DNA of 64,000 bases from Anaeramoeba flamelloides. Lineage: Eukaryota; Metamonada; Anaeramoebidae. The DNA lies in the NCBI GenBank assembly GCA_027625915.1, contig JANTQA010000012.1, positions 3,866,501-3,930,500 on the forward strand. Direction: 5' to 3'. The translations under genes were made by a program, and so were the position numbers. Shown here piece by piece: positions 11,440 through 23,942 of the stretch; the stretch's first letter is position 1, and each line of letters opens with the position of its first letter. The notes below the pieces were generated by a model, which made no database searches, was not told the DNA's origin, and saw nothing but the letters and a program-made list of their open reading frames with translations.

Positions 11440-12960
11440 ATTTAATATTGAAAATAAACAGGATCTTTCAAATCTTAGTAATTGGCAAAAATTTTCTCAA
11501 TCTCTATTAAATTTAGGGAAAAAAATTTAAAAGAGATTGGTCCCTTAAAAAAAAAGTTACATGATCAAATAGTTATTGAAAGTGTTTTAATCAAAAAAAT
11601 TTAAAGAGATCATTCAAAAAGCTGAAATACTTTGACAAAGTTTGAAAAGAAGGTCACAGAAAATTTTTTGAACTACTTTATGGAAAAACAACTAGATTGT
11701 AATTTAACACATGCATATTGAACTGTAAAGATTAAAATTAAATTTGATAGAATTCCAATTTATCTGTTGGTAGCTGTACTAAGGAAGATTGTTTGTTGTT
11801 TAGATATGAGCAAACTCAAAAAAATCATTAAAAATAAAAATTCAAACAGAAAAATAAAAAGAAGTTCAAAAATATATTATAAAATCAATAATAAATATAA
11901 ATGTTCATTCTTGGGTTAGTCCCCTTTATAATGACCCTAAAAAGAGTGTAAAAGGTGATCTGGAATCAAGAAAGCAGCTAAAGGAGTATCTGAAGATCCT
12001 CAACCTTAACTTGTCTGTTGCGAATTTTGCCAACTTGTGCAATATGAATTTATGGTGTAAACCACAGCACAGACTGAATGGAAGAAACAAGTTCTTATCA
12101 AAACCCGCAATATGATTTTTTCATTATCGTAAAATAATAAAAAAATGGTTGCTTTCTTTTGAGAATTTGTTTAAAAAGAAGGTTTCGATGTGATACAATA
12201 AATCACTGTTAATACTTTGTTCCCGGCTTTGTTTTCATTTCTATTCTCAAAATATTTCTCGATAAATTACGTAATTTTTGTTTTTTTGGGTTAAAATTAC
12301 AATTTATTTGGAACAACTACACAGTTTACTTTATTTGATTTGTGTTTTTGAAAGAACGAATAAGCAAATTGTAAAAAACTTTTACTTTTTTTTCTTGAAT
12401 CCTTTTCATGTTTTAAGAGGTTGAATATTTCTCTTAATTAGGTAGAATTTATCCAAGTAAAACCAATTCAAAAGGATCTATTCGTTGGTCTATTATGGTA
12501 AATAATAAATTCTGATATGAATGAGAGAGAAGACTTCTTGAGACAAAGAATTACAACCCCTTTGGGAATGATACGTTTTATTTGTTTCCATTTAAAACAA
12601 CAAGTTAAATTTGTGATTTGAATTAGTTAAAGAAGTTGAAAGGAAAACACCATTCAATTTTATAGAGTCTAAACAAGGATAGAAATATTTAAGAAGGAAT
12701 TAAAATCCTTGTAAACACAAATATTTTTGGTCAAAAGAAAACAAGACTACCAGAAACAAACCACTTCGATTTGTAGAGTATCTTTTGAACACAATTCCTA
12801 ATTGTTTTTAGTGCTTTAGAGATCTTTGTTTTGCTGTCCTTATGATTCTCAAATGAAAAGAATTTTTACTTCATTTTCCTTTTCAATTCTCTTTCGAACA
12901 AAGAGATTTTGAAGAAATCAGTAATTAAAATCTGTATTCACTATTTATTTGTCTTTACCT
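11440..12960 (+). pseudogene. Decayed coding region of unknown family
   Basis: Plus-strand frames show a run of protein-like segments separated by several breaks: NLSNWQKFSQSLLNLGK near 11480, FLNYFMEKQLDCNLTHAY near 11670, an open stretch of about 85 codons ending at 12114 (SPLYNDPKKSVKGDLESRKQ, LSVANFANLCNMNLWC), VEFIQVKPIQKDLFVGLLW near 12442, and EDFLRQRITTPLGMIRFICF near 12529. Base composition is more coding-like than the flanks. I cannot name the family. Its position after repeat R3 suggests an old mobile element, but a dead host gene is possible. Confidence 0.4.
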
Positions 12961-15190
12961 TTATTACTATATACACATCAAAATTTGGTTAGAAATTGCA
13001 TCCTTTCCAAGGGTATCGTGAAATGACCTATAAATGCTAATTTCCCAAAGAATTATTGTTTTGAAAAAGGACTGATCCATTTTTCTTTTTTTCAAAAAGT
13101 TCAAAATTCAATCAGTTTTTGAATTATTTAAAAACAATTTATTTTCTTTGAAAGAAGATTGAAATATTATTATTTTCTATGAAGGAAATGAACCAAAATA
13201 CACTTTTTAAAAATCCACTTTGTTATGGAATAGCTCAGTATAAAAAATCAACTTAATTTCAAAAAAAATTCCTTATTTATCTTAAACTTGAAAAAAAAAA
13301 TAATTTTTCGATTCAAAGAACAGATCAATTCAATTTTTTCTTTTTATTGAATAAAACAAATATGAGGAAAAAATCCAAATTATTAAATTAAAATTACCCT
13401 CAAAATACTTTTTTAAAGTCCTAATACCAATTTCAAAAACAAAACAGGGACTTGATTTTTGTCATTTTTTTTAAATTATCTTTTTTGGAATATCTCAAAG
13501 TAATAATTTTGAACCAAGTTATTGGATAGGTTTGAATAGTAATCATATTTGTATTTCAGGAAACCTTTTGTTCATGGGGTTTTTGAATAAGGAGATTCAA
13601 AAAAAATGAGATAAAAAATGTAAAATTTTTTGCTTTTATATCAGCACTAGGACTTTAAAACTAGGAAAATTCAACCTATAAACTACATTAAAATATGTAA
13701 TTGGCTTAATTTAAACAATAATTAATAAAACAATCTTTCTTATTTCAAGGTGTTAGTAATAACCCAAATATTAAAATTTAACAATAGATTTTATAATTCT
13801 TTCTAGATTATTTAAATATTCCCTCAAATAAAAGTAATTCAAATTAATAATTCTAATAAAAAAAAAAATAATAGATGTTACCAAATAACCGATTTCAATA
13901 ATAACAGTTTGCTGTATATATTTTGAGTATTTGAAAAAGAATATTACCTAATCTTTTTAATTTCAATACATTTGTTAAATTATTGTTAGAAAAAAATCAA
14001 GAAATGATCTATTTATGATATTTAGAAAATTATTCAATATTTGATTTATTTTTATTGTATTTTGAAAATAAAATCATTTTTTCAATGTTAATATTCACAA
14101 AAATTCTCAGAAATCATTAAAAGTGAGATTTCTTCAATTGAAAAATATTTAGCTAATTATTCTTTTTCTGATTTAATCCAAAAAACCTAACGAAAAATAT
14201 CATATCTTTTTACGGAAAAACGTATATGGAAAAATGAACTCCTTTAAAAAAAGATAAATTCATTATCTAAAGTTGAGAAATGAGATTATTTTTCAAGTTT
14301 AATAATATATATGTGAAAATAAGTATCCATTTCCTCAATCAAATTAATCTTAATATAATTTTATATTCTTGGTTCTTTAAATAGAAACATAATTAAATTT
14401 CTCAAATTATCATTTTCAAATAGATTTTGTGGGGATCTTTGAGTTTTTCAAATAATTATTAGAGATAAAATGATTTTAGGAACTTGAAATAAAAACACTC
14501 TTACTTCAAATCGGAGGAAAATGATTTGAAAAATGTTTTTTTAGATTATAAAGGTGGTTTAATTTAAAGTGATCAAAATAATATGTTTCAAAGACAATAA
14601 TCTGTATTTCAAAATAAATTCCGTACTATTTTTCTTTCTTGTTCCAATGGGAACATACAATATACTACTCAATAGTATACCTACGTGGTAACCAATTTTG
14701 AAGGTTTACTCCTTGATTTTTACAATTAATTTTAAATTAGGAATTGTAATATGTTAAAAATTTTTGCTGAAATTATTTAATTTTTTGATTGATTAAAAAA
14801 ATTCAATAAAAATTTACTCTATTTTTTTGCAAAAAATTTTCTAATTTGATCCTTAATTGTTAAGAATTTCTTTCTAAAATAATCGAACTTTAAGAAATCA
14901 ATACCATATTTACTTATGATTTAATATTGGTTTCTTTTATTGGTTAATGTTTAGACCCTGTTTAACAAAAATAAAAAGCTTCTTGTTTTGAAACATCGAT
15001 TACACTTTTTTGACACGCATTATTTGGACAACCGTTTTGTATTTTTATCTGAGAATCATGTCAATCACAATAATGACAAAAAATGATAACTCAATGATTA
15101 AAATAAAAACACTTTTGAGAGTTTGAAAGTATTTGTGACTTACACAAGTGCCTTAAAAAGTAAAATAATAAAATCTTTAAAAATTGTATA
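12961..15190. other. Intergenic, no feature seen
   Basis: About 2.2 kb of AT-rich sequence. I saw no open frame with protein-like composition on either strand, no terminal repeats and no RNA gene. Confidence 0.45.
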
Positions 15191-15685
15191 TATAGTAGGG
15201 AAAAAAATACCTGACCTAAAAAAAATCCAGGAAAAGATTTTTAATTGTGAGTATTAGTAAAATTTTTGTCTAATTTCAATGAAATCCTTATTATAAATAA
15301 CCAATTTTTTTATGAGATTAGTAATAAACCTACCTAAAGTCCATCAAAGTAAGGTGTCTCTAGAATACTCGAGTAATTGTTTGATAGCCATAAGTTGATC
15401 AACTTATTTTGAAAAACAATCTGGTTTTATTGAGGTTTACTAGAGTTTGGAAAATGATAATTTTTCTTCTGGGTTTTTTGATTGATTGAATGGTGTTTTG
15501 AACAAGTGTGATTTCATCAATCATCATTCTAATGAGTGGGGGAGTTATAATTGAAAAAGTTCGATTCTTAAAAAAAAGGAATTTGATTGTAAATAAATGA
15601 AATTACACAATAATTTTACTAATATTCACAATTAAAAATCTTGTCAGGGATTTTTTTCATGTCCGGTATTTATTTCACTACTCTA
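15191..15685. mobile_element. TA-flanked MITE family M4, copy 1
   Basis: About 80-bp inverted ends. The left arm (GTAGGGAAAAAAATACCTGA, then GATTTTTAATTGTGAGTATT) is mirrored at 15605-15683 (GTAGTGAAATAAATACCGGA.. and GATTTTTAATTGTGAATATT in complement). TA borders both sides. The interior AAGTTGATCAACTTATTTTG recurs in a partial copy at 22745-23060. It lies 240 bp upstream of the phosphatase start codon. Confidence 0.8.
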
Positions 15686-15922
15686 TACTTTTATTTGGGT
15701 TTTCAAATAAAAAACAATTTTGAAAAATACAGATACTACACCTTCATATACAAGACAACTATTAATGAAAAATCTGAGGTAAAAAGTCAATTGGTTTTTC
15801 CACTCAAATTTTTAAGATAAACTGTATTAGAACCCAAAGCCTTACACAAGACTGAAAATCATTTTCTTTCGATTTGCTAATTTTGAAATTTTGACTTTAT
15901 TTTATCGTTTTGAAAATTCAAT

Positions 15923-18900
15923 ATGAACAACACTAATGATATTGATGTAATTCTTGAGCAGTTGTATGAATGTAAGTTACCAACAGAAAGTCAAATAAAG
16001 TTTATTTGCTTCCGTGCAAGACAAATATTTATCAAGGAAAGCAATACCATCTTTGTTCCAGCGCCCGTAACTGTAAGATTCCCCTTTTTTTACTTTTTGC
16101 TTTTTAGAATTCATCACAGTGTTAATGCTTGAACAACAACGGCAACATAATAAAATAAATAATCGATTGCCCACAATTCACAAACAAAGATCTGTGGCGA
16201 TGTTCATGGGCAGTTTTGGGATTTAAAAGAGCTTTTTGAAATCGGTGGCAAGCCACCAGAAACAAGTTATTTGTTTTTAGGAGATTTTGTTGATCGTGGC
16301 TATTATTCGATCGAAACCTTTTTGCTGCTTTTAACCTTGAAGGTTAAGTACCCAGACAAAATGACTCTTATTCGAGGAAACCACGAGTCAAGGCAGATCA
16401 CCCAAGTCTATGGGTTTTATGATGAGTGTATGAAAAAATTCGGTAATTCTTCTGTTTGGAGGTATTGCACAGAGATATTTGATTACTTGTCTCTCTCGGC
16501 CATTGTCGAAAACCAAATTTTTTGTGTCCATGGTGGACTTTCTCCAAAAATTGATCAAATAAATCAGGTTTGCATTTTTTACTTTTTTCTTACTTCTTTC
16601 TTCTTTTAGAACTTTGTTGTCTTTTTCAATCCAAAAAGAAAATCAAAAACAAATTGAAAAAATAACATGTTATTTCGAAACTTATTGACCTTGATGAAAA
16701 AGAAATCTTAAGTCAAAACAAATGAATAGACAGACTTCATTCAACATAAAAAAAAAAAAAAAAAAATACAAAGCCCAATCTCTTCAGCTTCAAAAAGTAA
16801 AAACTAAAAGTTTTAAACAAACAACAACGAACAAAACTGATCTATTTAAGTTGTTAAATCTTTTTATGAATGCTTTTTAAAACCTTTGAGTTTTCATATT
16901 TTGAAACAGACTGGTTGTAGCCGTTATGGAAAAAAAAATGAAACAGAGAAAAAAAGTTCAGAACCTTTTTTAATTGTAATCATTAATAGAAACCGAATCT
17001 GAAAATGAAAAGTAAAATCAATAAAAAGAAGAAACCAATTATCTTCAAAGACTAATCCGTTATATAATATTCTCAATCGAAACCAATAAACACAATTTAA
17101 ATCTACTTGATTATCAAAATTGTTAGAGTGATTTTGGGGATCTCAAAAATATTTACTTTTTTTGAACAAATTTTTAAGGATTGATCAGTCATAGAAAAAC
17201 CCATACCAAAAGATAGTATGAAAAAAACTTCTATTGTGTTTAATCTTCCATTTCCTCTTATTTTATTTATTTTTTCCTTTTATTAATTGATCTTACTTTT
17301 TATTTTCAGGTTCTATTAAGGATTCCAATTAAAAAAAAGTCGGATTTTTTTAAAACTTTTTTGAAGTTTTGTATTTTAAAAAAAGTGAAAAACTTTTTGG
17401 GAATTAAAACCTTTTCAAAGTTTGCTGTATTTTATTAAAGTGAGGAATTTTTTTAGAAAAAAATCTTTTTTTCCCACCCCAACCTGTACCCCTCATTTAA
17501 AGGTTGATCCTTCTTTTATTAAAACTCAAAAGTGAGGATGAAAAAGTTTTAATTCCAAAAGTCAGAACTTTTTTTAACAAAAGAAAACTTTCAAAAAGTT
17601 TTAATTCTGAAAAAGTTTTTCACTTTTTTTAAAATACAAAACTTGAAAAAAGTTTTAAAAAAGCCTCACTTTTTTAAAATGGATTTACTTTTATTTTCCA
17701 ATTAATAAATGAAAATTTTTATTTCTAGTTCCCAAAATCATTTTATCACTAATAATTAGTTGAAAAAACTCAAAATATCTTCACAAAATCTATTAGAAAT
17801 TGATATTTTTAGAAAGTTAATTAAACTTTCCTTATTGAACTTTGAGATAAAAAATTTCACTTTGAGATAAAAAATTTCAATTGGTATCATTTGATTTTAA
17901 TGTTATTCTAAAAATGGGTGTTTGTAATATCCCCGAAAATACCAGAAAATTTTTTAACCACTTAAAAACGCCCTTTGAAGAACTTTTAAGATACCGGAGT
18001 GTCCAGAGATAAATGTATAAGGTAAAATAACAATTTTACTTTAAAGACAAAATATTTTTTTTGAATTTTCTATATTAAACTACTGAAAAGAATTTTTGGC
18101 ACCTATTTGAGTATATTTGAGTATGTTAGTACTTGTTTGGATATGTATATTAGTTTACTAGAGTATTGGTATGGGTTGTGTTGGTATGCTTGGGTTTGGT
18201 TGGCTATGTTGGTCGTGTTGGGTTAGATTAAACCAATTGTTCTTCTGTGGTGTGTAGTTAAATCATGTTTGGCTTGGTAACCTTGTGTAGGGTGCGTGTA
18301 TGAAAGATTAGATATTACTCGGTTATTTTCGGATTGAATTTAAGATTACAAAATTATGAGTAATGATACACAATTGTAAATTGTCATTACAAAGACATTT
18401 TCTCTCATTTGTTCATACCATTTCGCAATGATCATAAATGTTTTAGGTATCCCAAGATATCAATTCCTTTCACACAATGTGGGTTAAATACTATTCCTCA
18501 AAATACGCAATTATTCACATTTTTTATTTTTCAGTCAAAAAAAATAATCTAAAATAAAATTCCAATTTTATCATTAAACAGAATGTATAGGCCCAAGGGT
18601 TTCTTCAAAGTTGTTCAAAAAGTGTTTAAAAGTTTTTAAAAAATTTTCGAGTATTTTCGGGAATATTTGATAGATCCTCTCAAAATTGTTGTTTAGATTA
18701 GTACCTGACAATACTTTTAAGCCCCCATTCTCTTCTGTGGATTTACTTCAAACTTAAGGGGTGGCTTACTCTCAAAAAATAATAATGCGAAAGTGCGCTA
18801 CTTTTGGTTGAAAAATTAACAGAAAAAAAAAAAAAATTAATAGGATCACAATTACAAAAAAAGTAAATGATAAAAAATTCAAACCATTTGCCTACCACGT

Positions 18901-21114
18901 TAATTAAAAAATTCCCTCATTTTTTTCAATAAAAACATCTAAAAATATTTTTTTAAAAACACTGATTTTTGAATGTTTGTAATTATTGGAAAAGAGTTTT
19001 TTGAGTTTCTATATTAATTAAAAATAAAAAAATTGTAATAAAAAACAAAACAAAAAAAACATTGTATTTCATCAATCACCAAAATAAATTCAAATTTATA
19101 AAAAATACACAGACTTTCAAAGGATAATGTTAATTATAATTTTTTTGAAATTATTCTAATTTTTTCTATAGTTAAAGCACCTGTCTAGGTATAAAAATAA
19201 AAACTCCCGAGTTTTGTATTTTTTTTTATTTTCACTTTTTTGAAAAGTTCTTTTCCAATTTTTTACAAAAAAAAATTATGGAAAAAAATAAAAACAAATA
19301 GTAAAAAAAATTTCATTGAAAGATCTCAATGACAAAATAAAAGTTACTTGGAATGGAATAATAAACACTTGAAATTCCAAGTAAATTAGATCTTGAGCCA
19401 TACATTAAAAAATATTATTTTTCCACACTTTTGTTCTTTTATTTTTTTCGATTTATTTTTGATACGTAATTGTTTTGGAATTTTTTTTTATTACAAGGCC
19501 TATAGTTGTTAAATACATTGATGTCATTCAATTCAGTTTCCAAAAAACAATTTGTTTAATTTTTTATTTACGAAATAAAATTTCTTTTTTTTCTTTTCTT
19601 TTAAAAAAATTTTCAATCTGTGTTTTATTGTGTTTGAAAAATTCTTCCATTAGTAAATCTTGTAATGATGAATTATTCCCCATTAATAATGCCCCCTTTT
19701 AATTCTCTGAATGTTTGAACCATTTGCTTCGTAACATATATTACTGTTTTTTCATGCTTGAAAAAATACTTTTAATGATTTTTAAAATTCTGATTTTTTC
19801 CTTTTATACTCAAAATACCACTTTAAATTATTTTGTAACCCATATCTAACTTTATATTTTTCCATATTATATTGATAATATTTTATTTCTATTATTAGAT
19901 ACGATTAATTGATAGAAAAACCGAAGTTCCACATGAAGGACCAATGTGTGATATGTTATGGAGCGATCCTGATGAAACTACAAAAGAATGGGAAATCAAT
20001 CCAAGAGGTAAACCAATTTTTTTTTATTGCAAGTTTCCCAAATCTTGTTTTCGCAGAATCCCAGTACAAGATACCGACTAGAGAGCTAAACCCAGCACAA
20101 GCACCAACTTGACAGATTTTAAGAAAAGGCGGTTTCAACCCACTTTAGTTCGACTTCAAATCGCTTCGATTGGTTTTAAATCACTTCAGCCGCTTAAGTT
20201 CAGTTCAATTTGTTCAAGATCTGATCATAAAAAGTTCAATTTGTTAAAGATCTAATCGTGAACAAGTTTGGTTAGGTTAGTCATGACCAGGCCCACCAAT
20301 TATTCTAATGATTTTTCAAATCTTTTACCTTCCCCAAACACCTAAAAAAAAAAAAAAAAAAACCTAAAAAAATTAAAAGAGAAGGAACACAAACAACTTA
20401 AAAAGGGAAATTTGGAAAAGGTAAAAAGTTTAAAAAATCAAAAGTCCACATTTTATTAAAACAAAAAATTTAAAAAAGTTTTAATTCTGATAATCCCATA
20501 AAAAAAAAAGTTCTCACTTTTTCAAAATGGCTGTAACTTAGAGATAATAAATTTTAAGTCAAAGATTATTTAAAACAATCTAAAAAAAATTAATTCAAAA
20601 TAAAAAAGATTAAAAAAAAAAAATTAAAATAAATAATTATTTTTATTCAAAAAATCTTTCAATGTATACTTAATTAGACTTTTTAAACTAATTATACAAA
20701 TAAGATGATTCTCTTATTTTGATAAAAAATTTATTAAATTTTCCTGTGATTTATTCAAAATAATTATTATATTTTTCTTTTTTTTATAATATAAATTTTA
20801 CCCAAATTTTTTTTTTTGAAATAGGTGCTGGCTTCCATTTTGGAAAATTAGTTGTTGAAAAATTTAATAAAATAAACTCGCTAAAAATAATTGCAAGAGC
20901 ACATCAATTATGCCAAGACGGATATCAATATTCTTTTGATAAAAAGCTTGTAACCGTTTGGTCAGCACCAAATTATTTTTATCGCTGCGCAAACAAGGCA
21001 TCTGTTATGATTGTGAATAACCAATTAAGTCATTCTTTCAAAGTATTCGATGCGGCCCCACCTGAAAAAAGAAATGTTAAGCATCGAAAAACAACATCAA
21101 TTTATTTTCTATAA
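15923..21114 (+). CDS. PPP4C: Protein phosphatase 4 catalytic subunit (4 exons)
   Basis: PPP-family Ser/Thr phosphatase. Exons: 15923-16072, 16190-16567, 19899-20007, 20825-21114. Spliced, they give 308 residues (human PP4c has 307). Metal-binding and catalytic motifs are intact: GDVHG, GDFVDRG, GNHE, the conserved RAHQL histidine, and HGG. The segment [20 protein letters not shown] and [17 protein letters not shown] match PP4 better than PP6 or PP2A, and the C terminus ends YFL, the carboxymethylated leucine tail of the PP2A/PP4/PP6 group. GDIHGQ is GDVHGQ here. Introns are GT-AG and preserve frame: 117 bp, 3331 bp and 817 bp. The two long ones contain mobile-element sequence. PP4 normally acts with R2/R3 subunits in DNA repair and centrosome control; no partner is encoded nearby. 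Confidence 0.95.
17335..17680. mobile_element. Hairpin element in phosphatase intron 2
   Basis: Left arm at 17339-17425 (TTTTTTAAAACTTTTTTGAA, then GTATTTTAAAAAAAGTGAAA) is repeated in reverse complement at 17590-17680, giving arms of about 85 bp around a centre with the block CCCACCCCAACCTGTACCCC. A decayed relative with TTTTAATTCTG and CACTTTTTCAAAATGG lies at 20400-20530 in intron 3. The left outer flank TTCTATTAAGGATTCCAATT resembles ends found at 57285-57680. Confidence 0.7.
17922..18672. mobile_element. TIR element family M2, copy 2 (in phosphatase intron 2)
   Basis: Inverted ends of about 40 bp: CCCCGAAAATACCAGAAAAT on the left and the complement of CCCGAAAATACTCGAAAATT on the right. 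The interior aligns with 8703-9675 without the nested MITE, and it accounts for about 750 bp of the 3.3-kb intron. At 18531 a TCAGTCA remains where copy 1 carries the MITE. Confidence 0.8.
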
Positions 21115-22284
21115 TTATTTTTTCCTAAAAATTTTTAAAAAAAAAAATTAATTACACAGATGAAAAATAAATTTTATAAAAAAAAATATTTTTAAACATA
21201 TTTTTCATTTATTATTCGCTTTTTATTCTTATTAAGGAACCAGACTTGCACAAAAAAAGTTCAAAATACTAAAATAATTTATTGCTCATATTTAGTACTT
21301 GATTATTTTTGTATATCGGAATTGCCAAAAAATCAACTGTTTCTATTACTTTCCCAATCTTTAAATTTCATTATTTTCATGATTAAAAAATTCTTTTGTT
21401 CATTTTAATTATTTTTTCAAATTTTTACAAAAGTAATTTCTTTTTTTATTTCAATTCTATATTAATTAAATAAAAAATGTGTAATTATTTGGAATTATTG
21501 GGATTTCTCAATAGAAAATAAATTATAAATCATGATTTTGCTCTTCTGTACCATTTTTAAAAATTATTTTCAATTTTATACTTTAGTAATTTTTAGGTTC
21601 GTTAAATATATTTTAGAATTCAAAATAATAATTTGAACAACAAAGATCTTCAAAAAAAAAACAATTAATTTTAAAAAAAGGTATCTAAAGAAAAAAATAA
21701 AAACAATAATCTCATCAAAAGATAATTTTCTAATTGTTTCTATTTGGTTGACGTATTGATTGAACATTTACATACAAAATATTTAGAGATTAAGGAATAA
21801 TCAATATCTGGTAACATAATCATATTTAATGGAACTAATAATAAAATATCAATAGTATACTACAAATCTTAATGTCATTTTCTATTTTTAATTCTCTTCA
21901 GTTTAACATATTTTCTTGATTCAACTCACTTTTTTATTTAAAAACAACAATTTTAATAATTATATTTCAAAGAAGTTTAATATTAAAGGATAGATCAGAA
22001 AATTAATTATTTTCTCTCAGTTTTTTTCTATATTTAACTTTTAATACAATCATTCCAGTCCTACTATAAAAACTTTAAAGATCAAGAAATTAATTTTCTG
22101 ATTTTTCTATTTTGGATTTTTTTATTAATGGCTTGATATGAAAATTTCTTATAAAACTAATTATTTTTTTATAATATTCAAATATTAATAACATATTTAT
22201 AAATTGAAAATCATTAGTTTGTGAAAAAACAACATTATTATTATTTTTTTTTTTATGAAAAACGTATTTTTCGATCCATTATTA
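21115..22284. other. Intergenic, no feature seen
   Basis: 3' flank of the phosphatase gene (AATAAA at about 21167), then AT-rich sequence. A segment at 22047 (TACAATCATTCCAGTCCTAC) resembles the left end of the MITE at 44506, but no matching right end was found. Confidence 0.45.
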
Positions 22285-22475
22285 TTAATATTTACAATCT
22301 CTGAAACTGGAAAAAAGAGTATTTTGTTACGTGTGGCAACATGTTATTTTGGTTGTTTACTGATCGATCCTAAGCTTCTTCTTAATTTTATCATTGGTTT
22401 AACAGTTGTGAAAAAATCAATTTCTTTTTTTTTCCCACAAATCCGAATTTATAAGTATAAGACTAATTATTTGGA
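22285..22475. mobile_element. TTAA element, partial copy 2
   Basis: TTAA at 22285, then TATTTACAATCTCTGAAACT, CATGTTATTTTGG, GATCGATCCTAAGC and CCCACAAATCCGAATTTATA, which aligns in order with the elements at 5171 and 30908. No clear right end, so it is truncated or decayed. The 77-codon open frame here is explained by the element. Confidence 0.6.
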
Positions 22476-22744
22476 TTATAGAAAATAAAAAATGTGATTT
22501 TTGGGTTGTCAATGAAATGTTTCATTTATACTTGGTTTTATTTTGAGCTTGTTATACTTTTTTTTTTTTTTTTTTTTCGGTAATTAAGCAAAAAAAAATA
22601 CAAGAAATAAAAAATTATACAAGAAATGAAAATAAGTAAATTAATAATTTTTAATAGTTAATATTAAAAATTTTATAATCCTTGGTTGTAAAATTTCTTT
22701 TATTTAAAATCAAATCCTTGCTTGAAAAAAAATATTTTTCTAAT

Positions 22745-23060
22745 TAACTCAGTACTAGACCTAACTCTAGTTCATTAAAATGGGCATATCTATAAATACT
22801 TATTTAATCCTTTGATAAAATGAGTTGATCCACTTATTTTGAAAAAAAAAATCTATTTTTAGTGAGGTTTTTTCTAAAATTTGGATATTGATTTTTTTTT
22901 ATAATAGTTTTTTGATAGATAGAATTTTTTTTTGATCTAGTATAATTTAATTAATCTTAATTCTAGTCAGTGATAAGTTATAATTTCCAAAGTTTTATTC
23001 TAAAAAAAAAAAGGAATTATTCAATCACGGACAAAAAAAAATTCAGAATAATAATGATTA
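22745..23060. repeat. Partial copy of MITE family M4
   Basis: The interior of the 15191-15685 element recurs here (GAGTTGATCCACTTATTTTG, the TTTTTTGATAGAT segment, AGTTATAATTTCC, AAAAAGGAATT). The long terminal arms are not recognisable. The following 23061-23520 holds nothing I can identify. Confidence 0.55.
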
Positions 23061-23520
23061 ATAATAATGCTAGGAATTGTTTTACAGTCTGTGATTTTTT
23101 ACAATAATAGACTTTAAAGTGTGAAAAAATGATTTAGTTCTTTTCTCAATAAAAAAAACTTTTTCAAATTTGTAAAAAATTCTGTTGATAAACCTTTGGC
23201 TTAATTCACAAGAATATAATAGCAATTCAAATCATTTTTGTCAGAAAAAAAATTGATTTTGAATTTTGAGGATAAAATTACAGAATTCTCAAATATCTTT
23301 AAGAACATTTTATTTTGAAATATAAAATTTAATCAGATTAAAAAAACATAATTTCTTGGTAAAATTTTTATTATAAAAAAAATTATCTCAAAATTGAAAA
23401 AAATATATTTAATAAGACTCCTTACAATAAAGACTTTTTATTGTGTCATATTAATGATGGAAATAGCAATAAATAGGGGAAAACTTTTTATAATGTAAGA
23501 AATAAAATGAATTTAATTGT

Positions 23521-23907
23521 TTACTTTTTGATAAAAAATGGAAACAAAAAAATTGATCTCACTAAACTAATTTTCTTTTTTGGGTGTTTCCTCGTCGATT
23601 CTAATTTTTTAACACTTGAAATAAACATAATAAGAACGAAGAGAATATTGCCGATAACCTCTTTTAAAATTTCATCTTTTTGATGTAGATTACTGAGACC
23701 TTCTATGATCTTTTTTTTTGAGTCTCTCAACAATTCTCTGAACAAAGAGTCACTTTTCGAAAGCACCCCCCAGAATACCCAAAAGCGAAAAATGAAATTA
23801 ATAATTACTCTTTATTATTGGGGTTAGTTCTCCTTGACTTAAATTGTTTTACAGAATTACTTTTCTCTTGAACAACATTTAGAAAAAGTTTCAAAAATGT
23901 CTGTCAT
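23521..23907 (-). CDS. Possible small tail-anchored membrane protein (2 exons)
   Basis: A proposed model: exon 1 23907-23861 (ATG, MTDIFETFSKCCSRE), intron 23860-23738 with GTAATT..TTCAG, exon 2 23737-23521, giving 87 residues in frame. Exon 2 is the better part. It has a charged helix (ELLRDSKKKIIEGL, NLHQKDEILKEV), one hydrophobic segment (GNILFVLIMFISS) and a basic tail, an arrangement like the C terminus of Sec20/BNIP1-type SNAREs; that resemblance is only structural. The ATG would sit 35 bp from the thymidine kinase ATG on the other strand. Exon 1 is short and could be chance. Confidence 0.35.
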
Positions 23908-23942
23908 TTTTTATTGTTTTATTGGACGGTTGTCAAAAATAA

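Noticed and set aside
22255-22488. Open frame of 77 codons
   Set aside because: Coincides with a copy of the TTAA element; the sequence match to other copies explains it.
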